Position numbers and translations under genes: made by a program. Shown piece by piece: positions 11,201-20,607 of a stretch of 64,000 bases of DNA (the stretch's first letter is position 1; each line of letters opens with the position of its first letter). Below the pieces are notes generated by a model that saw nothing but the letters and a program-made list of their open reading frames with translations, did not search any database and was not told the origin of the DNA. Source of the DNA: Gracilaria domingensis (taxonomy: Eukaryota > Rhodophyta > Florideophyceae > Gracilariales > Gracilariaceae); assembly GCA_022539475.1 (NCBI GenBank), contig VCMS01000155.1:165063-229062 (forward strand). Direction: 5' to 3'.

Positions 11201-12283
11201 TATCTAACTATCCGAAAAGACTTTTATTGGCCAGCTATGGCATTCGACTGCTACGCAGTTCGCCGTTCATGCACGGAATGCGCCAAGAACAACGTCAAAC
11301 GTCGACGAAACTCGAAGTCGATGACGCTCTTCCCAGTCCGGGCTCCCTTGGAGTTCGTCGCTATCGACATTCTGGGCGAATTAATTCGAACCGCACGCGG
11401 TCACAGGTATCTCCTGGTTATCACGGACAGGTTTTCGAAGTTAATGCGAACGGTTCCGTTGAAGCGGATAACTGCAGCAGCAGTTGCATAAGCATTTGTG
11501 ACGCATTGGGTCTTCACTTACGAGCCACCCGTTAATCTGCTTTCAGACAATGGCTCGCAGTTTGCGTCAAAGTTATTTATGGACGTATGCCGTATCTTGG
11601 ATGTCAAGAATTTGTTTACAACAACCTATCATCCCCAGTGTAATGGGCAGGTAGAACGATTTAATCGTACAATGCTTAACGCATTACGATCCTATGTTGT
11701 GGATCACCCAAAGGATTGGGACTTGTACACCGATGCTATTACGTACGCGTATAACACCCAAGTGCATTGGGTAACGAAGCTTTCGCCGTTTGAACTCGTT
11801 CTTTCGATGATACCGCCACCGGTAGTAATCGAATCACAACCGACGCCAGCGTCTTTCCCGTCACCACGGATGTACAAGGACACCTGGAAGAATTGGTTAA
11901 CCAAGATGGTATCGGAAGCCCGGAAGGCCATAGACAAGGCACAACGTACGTACAAGCGTAATTTCGATCGCCGAATTCGCGGTACATCAGTGGTGGTAGA
12001 GCCAAACAGCTTTGTGTTCCTTCGGAACGAGTATTACAACCCTGACAAGGAAAAGAGACATAAGCTCTCCCCCATCGCTGATGGACCGTATCGCGTCATT
12101 TCCGTCAATCTGGATACCGTCGTACTCGACATTGACGGACGTCATGAACGAATCTCGCGCGACCGCGTTGTGCCCACCTCAACCAATACCCAATCAGAGG
12201 ATCCTCAACAGGAGGCAGAACCGTCAAGAGCCGCTACACTACCGTCGCGCCCGGCGATTCTGCACGAGTATTTACAAGAGTAA
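8240..12283 (+). pseudogene. pol of element A: protease, RT, RNase H, integrase; two in-frame stops
   Basis: One continuous frame. Retropepsin: LDTGAAPNLIHSS (D-T-G) and VILGCDF. RT: FCIDYRRLNAV, the YWQVPI block, then YLDDIVVFS at about 10011 (catalytic Y-x-D-D). RNase H: VDTDSSDHQVGC, SEKECLAVVWAL, HTDHSALCWL, QADALSR. Integrase: the HHCC zinc-finger region (about 11145-11290), then AIDILGEL, LLSDNGSQF and GQVERFNRT carrying D, D and E, and a GPF/Y-like module KLSPIADGPYRVIS (about 12060). A TAG at 9119-9121 and a TAA at 11489-11491 both stand where element B has glutamine, so each is a single C-to-T change. It would copy and integrate the element; here it is inactivated only by point changes. 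Confidence 0.92.
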
Positions 12284-12303
12284 CACCCCCACCCCATCTC
12301 CTG

Positions 12304-12663
12304 ATGGAGCCCGTGGCGCCACCTAAGGAGGGGGAGGATACCGCAGCTGCTGCGGATGGCACTGACGCTCCGGTGTCGCCCGGTTCCCCAACCACGGGAA
12401 ATGTGATCCATACTGACAATCCAATCGCTCCCGTGGGAGAATCTAGCGGCACAGTTGCCTTGTCGCACCCCAACCGTGAGGACTCCGCCGTATCAGTCTC
12501 CGTTACCACGGAACGTGCCTATGAGAGGCGGAACGTCGCCGCAGAAGCAGCTACCCATCATGGGATTGCTAACCGCTCGAAGTCGCGTAACCGCGTCAAG
12601 AATGACAGTCGAACTGTGAAGACAGTTTCCGCAGATCCGGACAAGCCGCCATACGCGGAATAA
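12304..12663 (+). pseudogene. Detached C-terminal tail of element A pol
   Basis: A 120-codon Ala/Thr/Pro-rich frame just after the integrase frame ends. Near its end TVKTVSADPDK resembles TTKTVSADW in the tail of element B pol (about 25960), suggesting that both belong to the same variable polyprotein tail and that a frame change separates it from integrase in A. No fold is recognised in the tail. Confidence 0.4.
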
Positions 12664-14005
12664 TAGCTCTGCAACCCTGAAAAGGGAAGCCTCGTGAACG
12701 AGTTGTGCTGAGTATTACCACTCATTATGGATTCCCTTGTGGGACTTTTAACGCTTTCTTGGAAGCCGAGACTCTACAGTGTGAACCACATTGCGTGTGG
12801 AGACTTGGAACTCCGCCGCCACTGCAAGAAGTGCAATCTCCGTGACACGGGGCCTGACAGAACCAGGCGCGTGCCACGCGACGCAAGTTACAACGTGGAA
12901 AGCCCTATTGAGCGGTCGGCGACCTTTTGCGACCGGGTGGCCGAGCACGGCACGCGCACGATTGTCGTGGTCGCCAATCTGTGGCGTAGAGCCAATCAGG
13001 GCTCTTGGCAAGAGCCCCGTGGACCGGGTGAACCGCCGCTCTGCCAAGGGAGTGCCGTGCGCACCTCCGTCACCGAAACGGTTATCCCCGTGAAGGCCGG
13101 GAGATTCGTCAACCGGAAGTAGTACCGTTTGTTGGTCTCTCGACTGTCGTGCAATAACGTGATGCCGTTGGACTCGTCTGATCGAGTGCTTTGCAAATAC
13201 CTCCCTAGCTCAAGGATAGGACGCGTAGGACGCGAGTTACAGTACGGCCGCCACAGCGGAATGCGTGGAAAACCGCGGAAGTAAGCCCGTCTCCAACACT
13301 TGGAAAGCTTCATCTGCGTGATTTCAGGCAGCTACAGAACCTCTCCAGGTGAAATTGCGTCAGCGGGAGTGGCCCATACGCCATGGAGGCCCGCGAACGG
13401 GAAGTGTTCTCACAAGAATTCGTTATCGAACGCATCGTGAATCACGTCGTGAATCCCCATTGGGGAGACTGAATACCAAGTCCGTTGGTACGGATACTCC
13501 CCTGAGGAGGATACTTTCGAGCCGATCGGACATCTGCCTCGATCGAAGGTTCTCGCCTACTACAGGCGCAAGCGCTTACCGCCACCTCCAAACTTGGACG
13601 CAGCCCAGGTAGGGTGACAGTACTACTGTGCCGCGAGGTGAACCGACGGGCCCACTTGTGGGAGAATAATTGATGGTATTACCAAGATGTTTGGGTTGTT
13701 CCTACGGAAGGAAGTATCGAAGGGATGAAAGAAGAAAGATGATTTCCGTTTAACGGACGCCGATTTATCGGAAAGAAGCAAACTACCGTCTAACGGTCCA
13801 TGTGAACATGTCGTGAAGCTACACGCGTATTGGAGAACCGCATTGGAACGATGGTGCGCCAAACGCATTGAACCGTAATCCGGTTATGAAGGAACTGATA
13901 TCGAAGTCGATTTTATTCTAAGGAGAATTGTACCGCTAGCTATTGCGGAGTGCGTTGGTCGCAGAGCCTACTACAGCCCATCATGGAGGGAACCCACCGT
14001 TGGGA
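12664..14005. other. Element A region between the pol tail and the antisense gene, no gene recognised
   Basis: About 1.3 kb. Short frames exist on both strands (for example 12727-13122 plus) but they show no recognisable domains and overlap equally long frames on the other strand. The region probably contains the 3' parts of both converging transcription units. Element B has an equivalent 1.1-kb stretch (24442-25545) with unrelated sequence. Confidence 0.4.
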
Positions 14006-15813
14006 TCACTGCCATCCTGTCGAAGGACCGGCACCTCCAGGGTTGGACGGCGCCGCTTGGGGAGGCTGACTCGCGAAAGCCTGCGCGCCCAATGCCAACA
14101 GCTGGCCGAGGTCGTACATATCCGGTGGAACCGGCACCCCAAGTCCGAGGAGTTGGTTGCGCATCGCTACCACGCGAGGGTCAATATTCCCCTGCGAAGG
14201 GCCCACGCCCCAACCGATAGGAGCAACTGGCGCAGCCGCCCCTCCGGAAACCGGAACTCCTGCGGAAGCCGCCGACGGACCTCCCGTTTCCGGGTCTTCC
14301 ACAGTGTCATCCACCATTGCATCGTCCTCCTCTGCTACGGAGTAATAGTTGTCGGAAAACATGAACCCAATAGGGTGATCGCTCGGAACCACTCGAGGAA
14401 GTCCGCGTAGGACGAGAGCCCGCTCCTTCGGGACGGTAACTGGGGATCGTAATACACGAAGTCACCGGCACCCGGATGTCTTCGTCCTGGCGAACGTTTG
14501 TAGTGCGAACGAGTGCCCCTGGGGACGTTTTCCGCCGGAACCGTACTCCAATCAATGGAATCGTTGAGATAGATAAGGCTGAATACCTCGCTGACGTTGT
14601 CGTCCGAACCGAGCGCGGTGTATAAGTCCAGTGACCTAATCAAATTCCGTAACCTCGGAAGCAAATACCAAACACGGTTCTGGTCGTATGCTTCCCATAG
14701 CATAAATGCGGCAACGCGAGCGGCCCATTCGGCGATGAAGAGCATCCAATACTCCGAGTGCGGATTCGCAATCATGCGTGATCCCATATAGGAGATGCAC
14801 GGAGGCAATTCCGGGAAACACCCGCGTGGTACCTCATAGTGAGCCCACCACGATGGGAGTGGAGCGAATCGACCCGTTAGTGCGTCCGGACGCAAACGTT
14901 CAACCTCCATGTTCTGGTGTGGAATCAGATACCCGAACCGGGATCGCCACTTGCGTTCGTTTCGCAATCGGTCGAAGAAGCTTCCCTCTCCCGAAGGGCG
15001 ATGTAGATATCGGAACTCCGCTCGCAGGATAGGCCTGTTGGACAGGAGAATGTCCGCCGGCATCGATTCCGGGAAGTTTTCCGCCGCTTGGAAGTCCGCG
15101 AGGTTCGCGCCATACTTGATCTCTCCGTAAGTTCGGAACCGGGAAAGGTCGAACCCGTATGACTCGGGGATCCTCTCGGGGAACGAGGCTCGGTCCTTCC
15201 GAAAGTATGACAATCGCGCCATAGCCGCGCGCGCTTCATCCACCGTTTCGTATCCACGGCCGCGTCGCATTCGTGACAACACGTGAGGTGCAACCGCCAC
15301 GCGGTGTCTCCAATCCCAGGAATCCACCATATCTCGGTGCAGGCGGCCAGGCAGCATACCGTTCTCGGTGTATGAATCCATCAACGCACTGTTGCGAACC
15401 GCTGTCGGGTGAAACCAGAGCGCTCTGGAATAGGCCCAGCTTCTTCCGGTAGTCGGATCTTGAACAAGGAGCGATTCATGCGCTATCCAGCCAGCTGGAG
15501 TCGCCAGTAAGGGCACCGCCTGAGCGGAATTCCACGCCGCGACGTCGACCGGATTCGGTTTAGAGGTGTGATGTTGACTCTGAGACAGAGGAGCGGAGGC
15601 GAAACCGCCGAAATACCCTGTCGCGGGAGTTGCGGGACCCGAAACGTTCGGAATCCCGGCTTGGGAAGGCTGCTCGCCGCCCTGGTGAGGGTTCATCGAA
15701 TCCTCGATCGCAAAAGAAACTTCAAGTACTGAATCGTCTGAGTGCAGAGAAGCTGAGTGCGCGTGCGCGTGTGTCTCGTTGTGACGAGGAACCGGAATCT
15801 CGGATATGTCCAT
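14006..15813 (-). CDS. Antisense gene of element A: about 600-residue protein of unknown function, one frameshift
   Basis: On the strand opposite to gag-pol, an ATG in strong context (CCACCATGG, 15813) opens a 492-codon frame ending at 14335. The homologous protein of element B continues past this point in the frame starting with VPSDHPIGF, so a -1 shift near 14395 splits the gene; the second frame ends at 14006. Shared motifs with element B: WFH...LMDSY-ENG-LPG, SWDWR, YGFD, a WW/Y-x-EVPRGC-PELPPC segment, AW/EA-DQ-R-WYLP, RSPGRR and GDFVYYDP. The tail is acidic and then Pro/Ala-rich. No membrane segment, signal peptide or known catalytic motif is seen. The start lies 80 bp from the polypurine tract/LTR border, with TATAAG 17 nt before the ATG. 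Function unknown; it is not an obvious envelope protein. Confidence 0.75.
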
Positions 15814-15824
15814 GGTGGATCACG

Positions 15825-15830
15825 CTTATA
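15825..15830 (-). promoter_or_regulatory. TATA motif 17 nt before the antisense ATG of element A
   Basis: On the minus strand TATAAG begins 17 nt upstream of the ATG at 15813. In element B, TATAAAA begins exactly 17 nt upstream of the ATG at 22705, although the bases in between are not conserved. This could be a core promoter giving a very short leader, or an initiator-region element. Assignment is inferred from the shared spacing. Confidence 0.4.
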
Positions 15831-15880
15831 TGCGAACTCGCTGATGAGTCTCCGCTTGCAAACCGGATGTTTCCTGCGCT

Positions 15881-15893
15881 AAGGAGGGGGATA
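15881..15893 (+). other. Polypurine tract of element A
   Basis: AAGGAGGGGGATA lies directly before the 3' LTR start (TGTAGAGC at 15894). A purine run at this place primes plus-strand DNA synthesis in LTR retrotransposons. Confidence 0.75.
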
Positions 15894-16875
15894 TGTAGAG
15901 CAAAACGTGCTCGCCCGGTACACGGGGATTGTTTTCATAAACCCCTGGTAAGGATGATTCCGGGTACTCGAAAGGTATGAGTATTGGCCCACAGATGGGA
16001 TATTTTTTGGCAGTATTGAGGTATGGCACCCTGAGGGGTCGGCCATGACGTGGCATAGATGAGTGCTGGTCGCGTGGAAGCGTGTGTAGGGATGGGTGTG
16101 TTCACACATGTCTTGTTATGATTGTCGGATATTTTACTGGCCGCTGCCGCGGGTTGTCACGTGCACCACGTGTATGGACCTGCTTAGGTGTGCAATAGAT
16201 TATTTAATTTAGTTTAACTAATTTATCGGTTACGATATAAAAGGTGACCTCCCGGTCACCTCCTCCTTCAGTAAAGGGTAACCGAGTTCGGCTCTGAACT
16301 AAGTTCGCCTGCGCGAAGTGTACAACTCCCTCAGGAGGGTCACCGCGTACGGTACGGATTGGATTCATCCCTCGGGATCACTCAGGCAATACTGACCATT
16401 GTGGCCTTGCCTTTGGGCTTATTTATTCCGTGTCTTCGGACTTTCTGTTTCGTTTACTGTGCAGTTGAACTGCTTTCACCACAATTGGTAGCGTTTCCAT
16501 CTCTGTATAGAGTTGTGCCGCGTGAGCTTAATACACATCGTCCTCTCCCGGCGCCGGGTCTGTTGCCGATTGCCGCACGTCCTGCCGCGCGATTCCTCTC
16601 TTTTCCTCCTTTGGTTTCCCTTCCTTTTCCCCTTTTCTACCTAGGGCTTACATCGCTCTACGGTACCTCCCTCCTCAACCATTCCGTCGCTTTTCGCCGG
16701 ATTCCTGGATCAGGCCCGTTCACCCCTCAACCTCCGTAGGTATATCCCGTACCACGGGCGGTCTTACACCCGCACTATCCGTGTTCGGAGGGCTCACCAC
16801 TGAGTTCACCTCGTCTAGAGGGCAAGGACTCGAACGCCTTGAGAGACGATCTCATCGCTGGGGTTTTGCTCTACA
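15894..16875 (+). repeat. 3' LTR of element A
   Basis: 982 bp, the same length as the 5' LTR, ending in CTCTACA followed by the AATAT target duplication. About 14 of roughly 20 differences from the 5' LTR fall in the first 215 bp; the other 767 bp differ at about six places. Confidence 0.95.
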
Positions 16876-16893
16876 AATATATGTATTGAGATA

Positions 16894-18417
16894 TCAATAG
16901 AAATGTGTCACAACTTGACAATGAAAAGAGAGGCCTGTGCTCTGAAAGATAGTATTGTTCTTCTTTCTTAGTGTCGCACGATGACGGCGGCTGCTGTAGT
17001 GAACGCGCCGATTGTGTGCTTCAGAGAACCGGAGGTCGCAAGCCTTGCAGTGTATGTCCAGCTCGGTATAGTGTGTACGGCACAAAACTCTGCGATGGCG
17101 ACGGCCTGTAGAGCAACGCAATTCGCGTGGTAATCGGAATGATGCAACTCATATATCCCGGGATGAGTATAGGAGGATGCACCCCCAATGTATGAGTAGG
17201 ACCCAATTTTGGAGGTTACTTTTGGATGGCTTTCCCAGATTTTTACCTGTAATCAGGGTTGCCATTGCTGGCTAGTACCGCTAGGTGGACGCGTGTATAC
17301 CACGAGCGTGTGTGCATAATATGGGAGGATAGGTGGTGCACCTGAGGCGTCTGACACTGGATTAGCCACGTGTACGGACCCCAGCGGGTGTGCACCACGT
17401 GTACATAGTTAGTTTAGACCTACTTAGGTGAGCTCGAATTCGCCGTCGCGAGCACCTTTGTAAAGTCAACCCGAGCACTCCCCAAGTGAACTCTTTGTCG
17501 AGTAGCGCTCTTTTGCGTGAACTCTACACGAGTGGGGCTCTGGCGCCAACCGCCTACGTGGGTTATCACTCTCACGACTATAACCGCGTCTGGTTACGGT
17601 GGTCCTACCCTCTCGGTACCCTTGAGGAACATCTGTCGTTGATGTCAGGACTTGCGAGTCATACCAAGGAGGTATCAGACTAGATTACGAAGTGATCCGA
17701 CTCTGTATAGAGTTTCGCCGTGGCTACGGAACCCCGTGCATCTCTGATGGAGGATCTCGCCCCGCTCCGGGCACAGTGCCGAGGAGGCTCTACCGGTCGC
17801 TTGTGGGTGTTGGTTGTTTGTTGTTGTGTGTGTTGCTTTCCCTCTCGGGACTACACCGGTCATTGGTCGCGACGCATCGTTGCCGATACCACCCATCTCT
17901 GGAGTTTCTCATCGCTTCCCCACGATCGTACCTGGCACCTCTGTAGGTATAGCCAGTCGCCACTTCGGTCTTACACCCGAGCTACGGTGGTACAGAGGGC
18001 TCTGTCGCTGGTTTACCATCTCGCAAGAGAGCGGACCTTCGGACAGTCTGGTGGGTTTTCACTCTTCCGAGTTTGCCCCACACAGCCAGTATGATGGACT
18101 TTAAGCTGGCGCTGGCTCTGGACCTTGATGTCACAGACACGACAGCGTTTGAAGATTCGCTTACGCGGCGGAAGGGTAGGATAGCGGTTCTTCTTCTGAG
18201 TGGCTACGCGAAAGATATGACGTTCGCGTGGCCCGTCAAGAAGCTGCACAGCCGACTTCTTTATCTGCGGTACGGGATCTAGGACTTCTTCTAGACCCTT
18301 GTCCGGGTCAACCACGCACGAATATTCGCTGGATGAGACGGAAGACCTTCGCAATTGATGTGAAACAAGCAGGAAGTTAGTAGTTACACAAAATGCCAAA
18401 AGAGCATCTGAGAACAA
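16894..18417 (-). pseudogene. Relic of the LTR-encoded double zinc-finger frame, split by a solo LTR
   Basis: In sense order: 18417-18083, then an inserted solo LTR (17107-18082), then 17106-16894. The frame matches the zinc-finger frame of element D (51945-52439) from SSEYS through PQIKKSAVQ and GPRERHIFRV to the fingers. Finger 1, CRVCDIKVQSQRQLKVH, is cut by the solo LTR just before its last histidine; the other side has GRRHRR, then finger 2, CKACDLRFSEAHNRRVH. All eight metal ligands are kept. Several adjacent codons differ from D only at silent positions (for example GAA CGT CAT against GAG CGC CAC), indicating past selection on protein sequence. A candidate intron (18347-18466) is retained. 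There is no in-frame ATG. Confidence 0.7.
17107..18082 (+). repeat. Solo LTR (family E, related to the LTRs of A and B)
   Basis: 976 bp, TGTAGAGCAACGC...TTTGCCCCACA, flanked by CGGCC (17102-17106) and CAGCC (18083-18087), a 5-bp duplication with one mismatch inside the older D-type LTR. The terminal TGTAGAGCAA and scattered blocks (AAAGTCAACCCGAG, GGTCTTACACCCG) are shared with the LTR of element A, but overall it is a separate family. No internal genes. Confidence 0.8.
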
Positions 18418-18972
18418 CTTACTCTTGAACGATTGCCTCTGGGCCGTAGGTGAATAGAAACCTTACACGGTATCACAAAGTGTGTCTAGCAACAACAGGT
18501 CCAAAGCAACACTATGTGAGGAAGGGAATCGCAACATGAAAGAACCAGTAAAACTAGAGTCCAAGGCCGAGACGAGAAGCAAGGGAACAGATGCAGGCAG
18601 GGAAGGCCCGCAAAACGACGAAGGCATGGAGAAGAGCAACACCAAAGACAACTGCGGGGGTGGAAACGGGAAAGAACGATAATGGGAACAACAACAACAA
18701 AGAGAACCACAACGGAGAAGACGGAGAGAAGGGGAACCAAGTAGAACGGGCTTCGGGAGAGAGAGTCGCGCCCGCACAAGGCTAACTCAACCGTAGGGTA
18801 GTGCGGACGCTTTGCCGACTCTCACAAGACTAGCCCAGACCAAGGGCTGTGTGAGTAGCAGTGAGCGTTGGGGGGCGCCGAGACCACGCCGCGAAGGGGG
18901 GAGAGTGAGAGAAGTTGAGGAGAGGGGGGAAGAAGGTTGAGACGACAAGGGGAAGAAAAGATGAGGAGTGAA

Positions 18973-19391
18973 CCCTAGAAGAAATTTTTTCATTTTTATG
19001 AGGGCATTTGGAGTGCCAATTTCGCTCTGCTAAACCTCCGAGTGCACTCTCTGTGTACGCCATCCGCGTTCCATTTGGACACCACTGCAACGGCAAACCA
19101 ATTTTTTTAGTAGTTTTTTTCATTATTCGGAGTGCGCTTGGAGTCTAATTTGACAAAGCCGGGAGCAACATGAAAGCAATTTGGGCGCAGATGGAGTGCA
19201 ATGTGTATCACTTGCACTCATAGTGCCCTCCATCGGCATGGCGCATGTCCTCCATTTGAACACCTTGAAATTGAGCTGAAAACAGACATCGCGGGCGCTC
19301 CAAATGAGGTCCAGATGGCATCCAAGTACCATCCATGAGTGCCGGGCAACCTCAAGTTGCACTCCTCTTTTTCCAAAAATTTCTTGTAGGG
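18973..19391. mobile_element. Small inverted-repeat element 1 (MITE-like)
   Basis: 419 bp with ends CCCTAGAAGAAATTTTT and, reverse-complemented, CCCTACAAGAAATTTTTGG, inserted in the old D-type LTR at a point where the D LTR is continuous. No clear target duplication; at most 2-3 bp. No coding capacity. The ends resemble those of element 2 (19481-19872) and the CACTA-type terminus, but with CCCTA instead of CACTA. Confidence 0.65.
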
Positions 19392-19458
19392 CAAGGTGGG
19401 GGGATGTCGTCGAAGGGAAGTGGTCTGGCCGGAGTTGATTCGGAGGCGTCTGCTCCCG

Positions 19459-19471
19459 ACCTTTTATGCAC
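19459..19471 (-). promoter_or_regulatory. Retained TATA box of the old D-type LTR
   Basis: On the minus strand TGCATAAAAGG matches the TATA box of the D LTRs (53071-53084 and 61190-61204) at the homologous place. It marks the original transcription direction of this old LTR. Confidence 0.5.
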
Positions 19472-19480
19472 AACCGGAGG

Positions 19481-19872
19481 CCCTATTAGAAATTTTTTCA
19501 AAATTGTGAACGTAACATGAAGGTAATCGGATGTTGTAAACCCTCACATTACATTCATTAAGCCTTCCGCGCGACCTCCATTTTGGCACGGTGCATATTA
19601 AAATATCAATTTTTTCAATTTTGTGAATGTCATATGAGGGTGTGCTGAGGTTGTTCTCCTTGCATGATAGGCTGTTCTGAGTGCGTTATGACACTTGCAC
19701 TATCTTTTCTCACTCCTCCTACACTCACAGCAAACTCCCTTTTGGCACCCTAAATGAGGTCATAGGAGGCGATTTTAATCCTCCATTCCACCACATAGTG
19801 CGCTTCTATTTTTGAAAAACCATCAAATTTACATCCGCGCGTGATCCGCAAGCGGCAAAAATTTCTTATAGG
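19481..19872. mobile_element. Small inverted-repeat element 2 (MITE-like)
   Basis: 392 bp with ends CCCTATTAGAAATTTTTTCA and, reverse-complemented, CCTATAAGAAATTTTTG, interrupting the old D-type LTR 90 bp from element 1. Flanks are AGG and AAG, so a 3-bp duplication is possible but not proven. No ORF. It shares the AGAAATTTTT subterminal core with element 1 and probably belongs to the same group. Confidence 0.6.
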
Positions 19873-20045
19873 AAGGGTCGATTAAAAGCGACAATCGACG
19901 GTACGGTCGGCTTCGCCAATCGCTACGTCGTATCTACCGTGCTGCCCAATGAGAGGCGTAGATGAGTAGATACGTTTAGCGCATATGCCGCCCACGTGGT
20001 GTCTACGCAACGCAGCACTCACCGTGGAATTCACGTGTACCTATG

Positions 20046-20237
20046 ACAAGTCGTCATATAGCCATGCTGGCAAATGACACTGCCTTGATCTGCCATCATG
20101 ACAATGACACTTGCCATAACCTGCCGTCATGGCAAGTTCAGGTGTATGTTAAGCTATGGTCTAGACTATAAGAACGAGACTTTCGAGGTCTCGTGCGTCT
20201 TACGTTCCTATCCCTACCACTTGTCAACTTATCAACT
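20046..20237. other. Promoter-like stretch before a small ORF
   Basis: Contains an imperfect tandem repeat of about 31 bp twice (around 20075-20135; shared core AATGACACT-GCC...CTGCC-TCATG), then CTATAAGAA at about 20165 and a small hairpin CGAGAC...GTCTCG (20175-20193). The TATA-like box is about 73 bp upstream of the ATG at 20238. This could drive the following ORF; inference only. Confidence 0.3.
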
Positions 20238-20549
20238 ATGTTCATCATGAAGGATTCCGTCACGAGCCCTATTCGAGCGCTAGCCAACGAGTCCTCGCTC
20301 GGGCCCGTTCACGTCCTGAACGTGGAGGCCGTTCCGGCGCCGGCCCCCGCCCCCACTGTCCAGGACGCCGCACATGCCCTGCCCCAGGAAGTCGTGGGGT
20401 CTGGGTTCTCGGAGGCGCTCCTGGGAGAGTTGAAGCAGTTTCTCCGAGAAATTTCTACGGGTAATTTCGACGTTTATGCGCACCGGCGCCGCCTTATGGA
20501 CTTGGCCAGGCACCGACGATGTATACGCGCGGAGTTATTCGCGGTATAA
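20238..20549 (+). CDS. Unrecognised ORF of about 103 residues
   Basis: From ATG 20238 (MFIMKDSVTSP) to TAA 20549. The frame is open 45 nt further upstream, but this is the first ATG after the TATA-like box. GC content is clearly higher than in its surroundings. The middle is Ala/Pro-rich (VPAPAPAPTVQDAA); the C-terminal half looks folded: SEALLGELKQFLREIS, then a basic helix (AHRRRLMDLARHRR). No known family recognised. A strong hairpin follows 10 bp after the stop. It could be a small host gene, a remnant of a Gag-like protein, or a non-functional frame. Confidence 0.35.
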   Translation: MFIMKDSVTSPIRALANESSLGPVHVLNVEAVPAPAPAPTVQDAAHALPQEVVGSGFSEALLGELKQFLREISTGNFDVYAHRRRLMDLARHRRCIRAELFAV

Positions 20550-20558
20550 TATTCGTCT

Positions 20559-20607
20559 GTGAGGGGCGCCGCAATGATGCGCCCCACATCATTGCGCCGC
20601 TCCTCAC
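20559..20607 (+). other. Stem-loop directly after the ORF at 20238-20549
   Basis: GTGAGGGGCGCCGCAATGATG and its near-perfect inverse (CATCATTGCGCCGCTCCTCAC) are separated by a 7-base loop, giving a stem of about 21 bp with three mismatches. Placement 10 bp past a stop codon suggests a 3' UTR structure or transcript-end signal, or the two ends of a tiny foldback sequence. Confidence 0.5.

Larger units (their letters stand above)
4945..16875 (+). mobile_element. Element A: full-length Ty3/Gypsy LTR retrotransposon with an added antisense gene
   Basis: Two 982-bp LTRs (4945-5926, 15894-16875), both TGTAGAGCAAA...TTTTGCTCTACA, bound an 11.9-kb element flanked by the perfect 5-bp duplication AATAT (4940-4944 and 16876-16880). 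Order inside: primer-binding site, gag, protease-RT-RNase H-integrase, a 1.3-kb stretch without recognised genes, a long ORF on the opposite strand, polypurine tract, 3' LTR. gag has two frameshifts and one stop; pol has two stops; the antisense gene has one frameshift, so this copy is not autonomous now. The LTRs differ at about 20 positions, concentrated in the first 215 bp. It sits inside an older D-family LTR. Confidence 0.95.
4708..20045 (-). repeat. Old, heavily interrupted solo LTR of the D family (host of several nested insertions)
   Basis: Starting with TGAAAACGCC at 4708, the sequence follows the 1.9-kb LTR of element D (51648-53562 and 59772-61681) with many substitutions. The match is resumed after each insertion: 4708-4944, then 16881-17106, 18083-18972, 19392-19480 and 19873 to about 20045, where similarity fades before the U3 end. 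Conserved landmarks include the sense TATA box (CATAAAAGG, minus strand, about 19461-19470), a candidate 120-nt intron (18347-18466) and the zinc-finger reading frame. The insertions are element A (TSD AATAT), a 976-bp solo LTR (TSD CGGCC/CAGCC) and two small inverted-repeat elements. No D-type internal sequence is attached, so it is a solo or truncated LTR. Confidence 0.75.

Noticed and set aside
8013-11491. A non-standard genetic code (TAA/TAG read as Gln) suggested by stops at Gln positions in element A
   Set aside because: Element D pol and other frames end cleanly at TAA/TAG, element C has stops at non-Gln sites and at TGA, and decay by C-to-T change explains the pattern.
14335-15813. 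Antisense protein of element A as a retroviral envelope
   Set aside because: No signal peptide, furin-like site, fusion peptide or transmembrane helix, and it is on the opposite strand to gag-pol.
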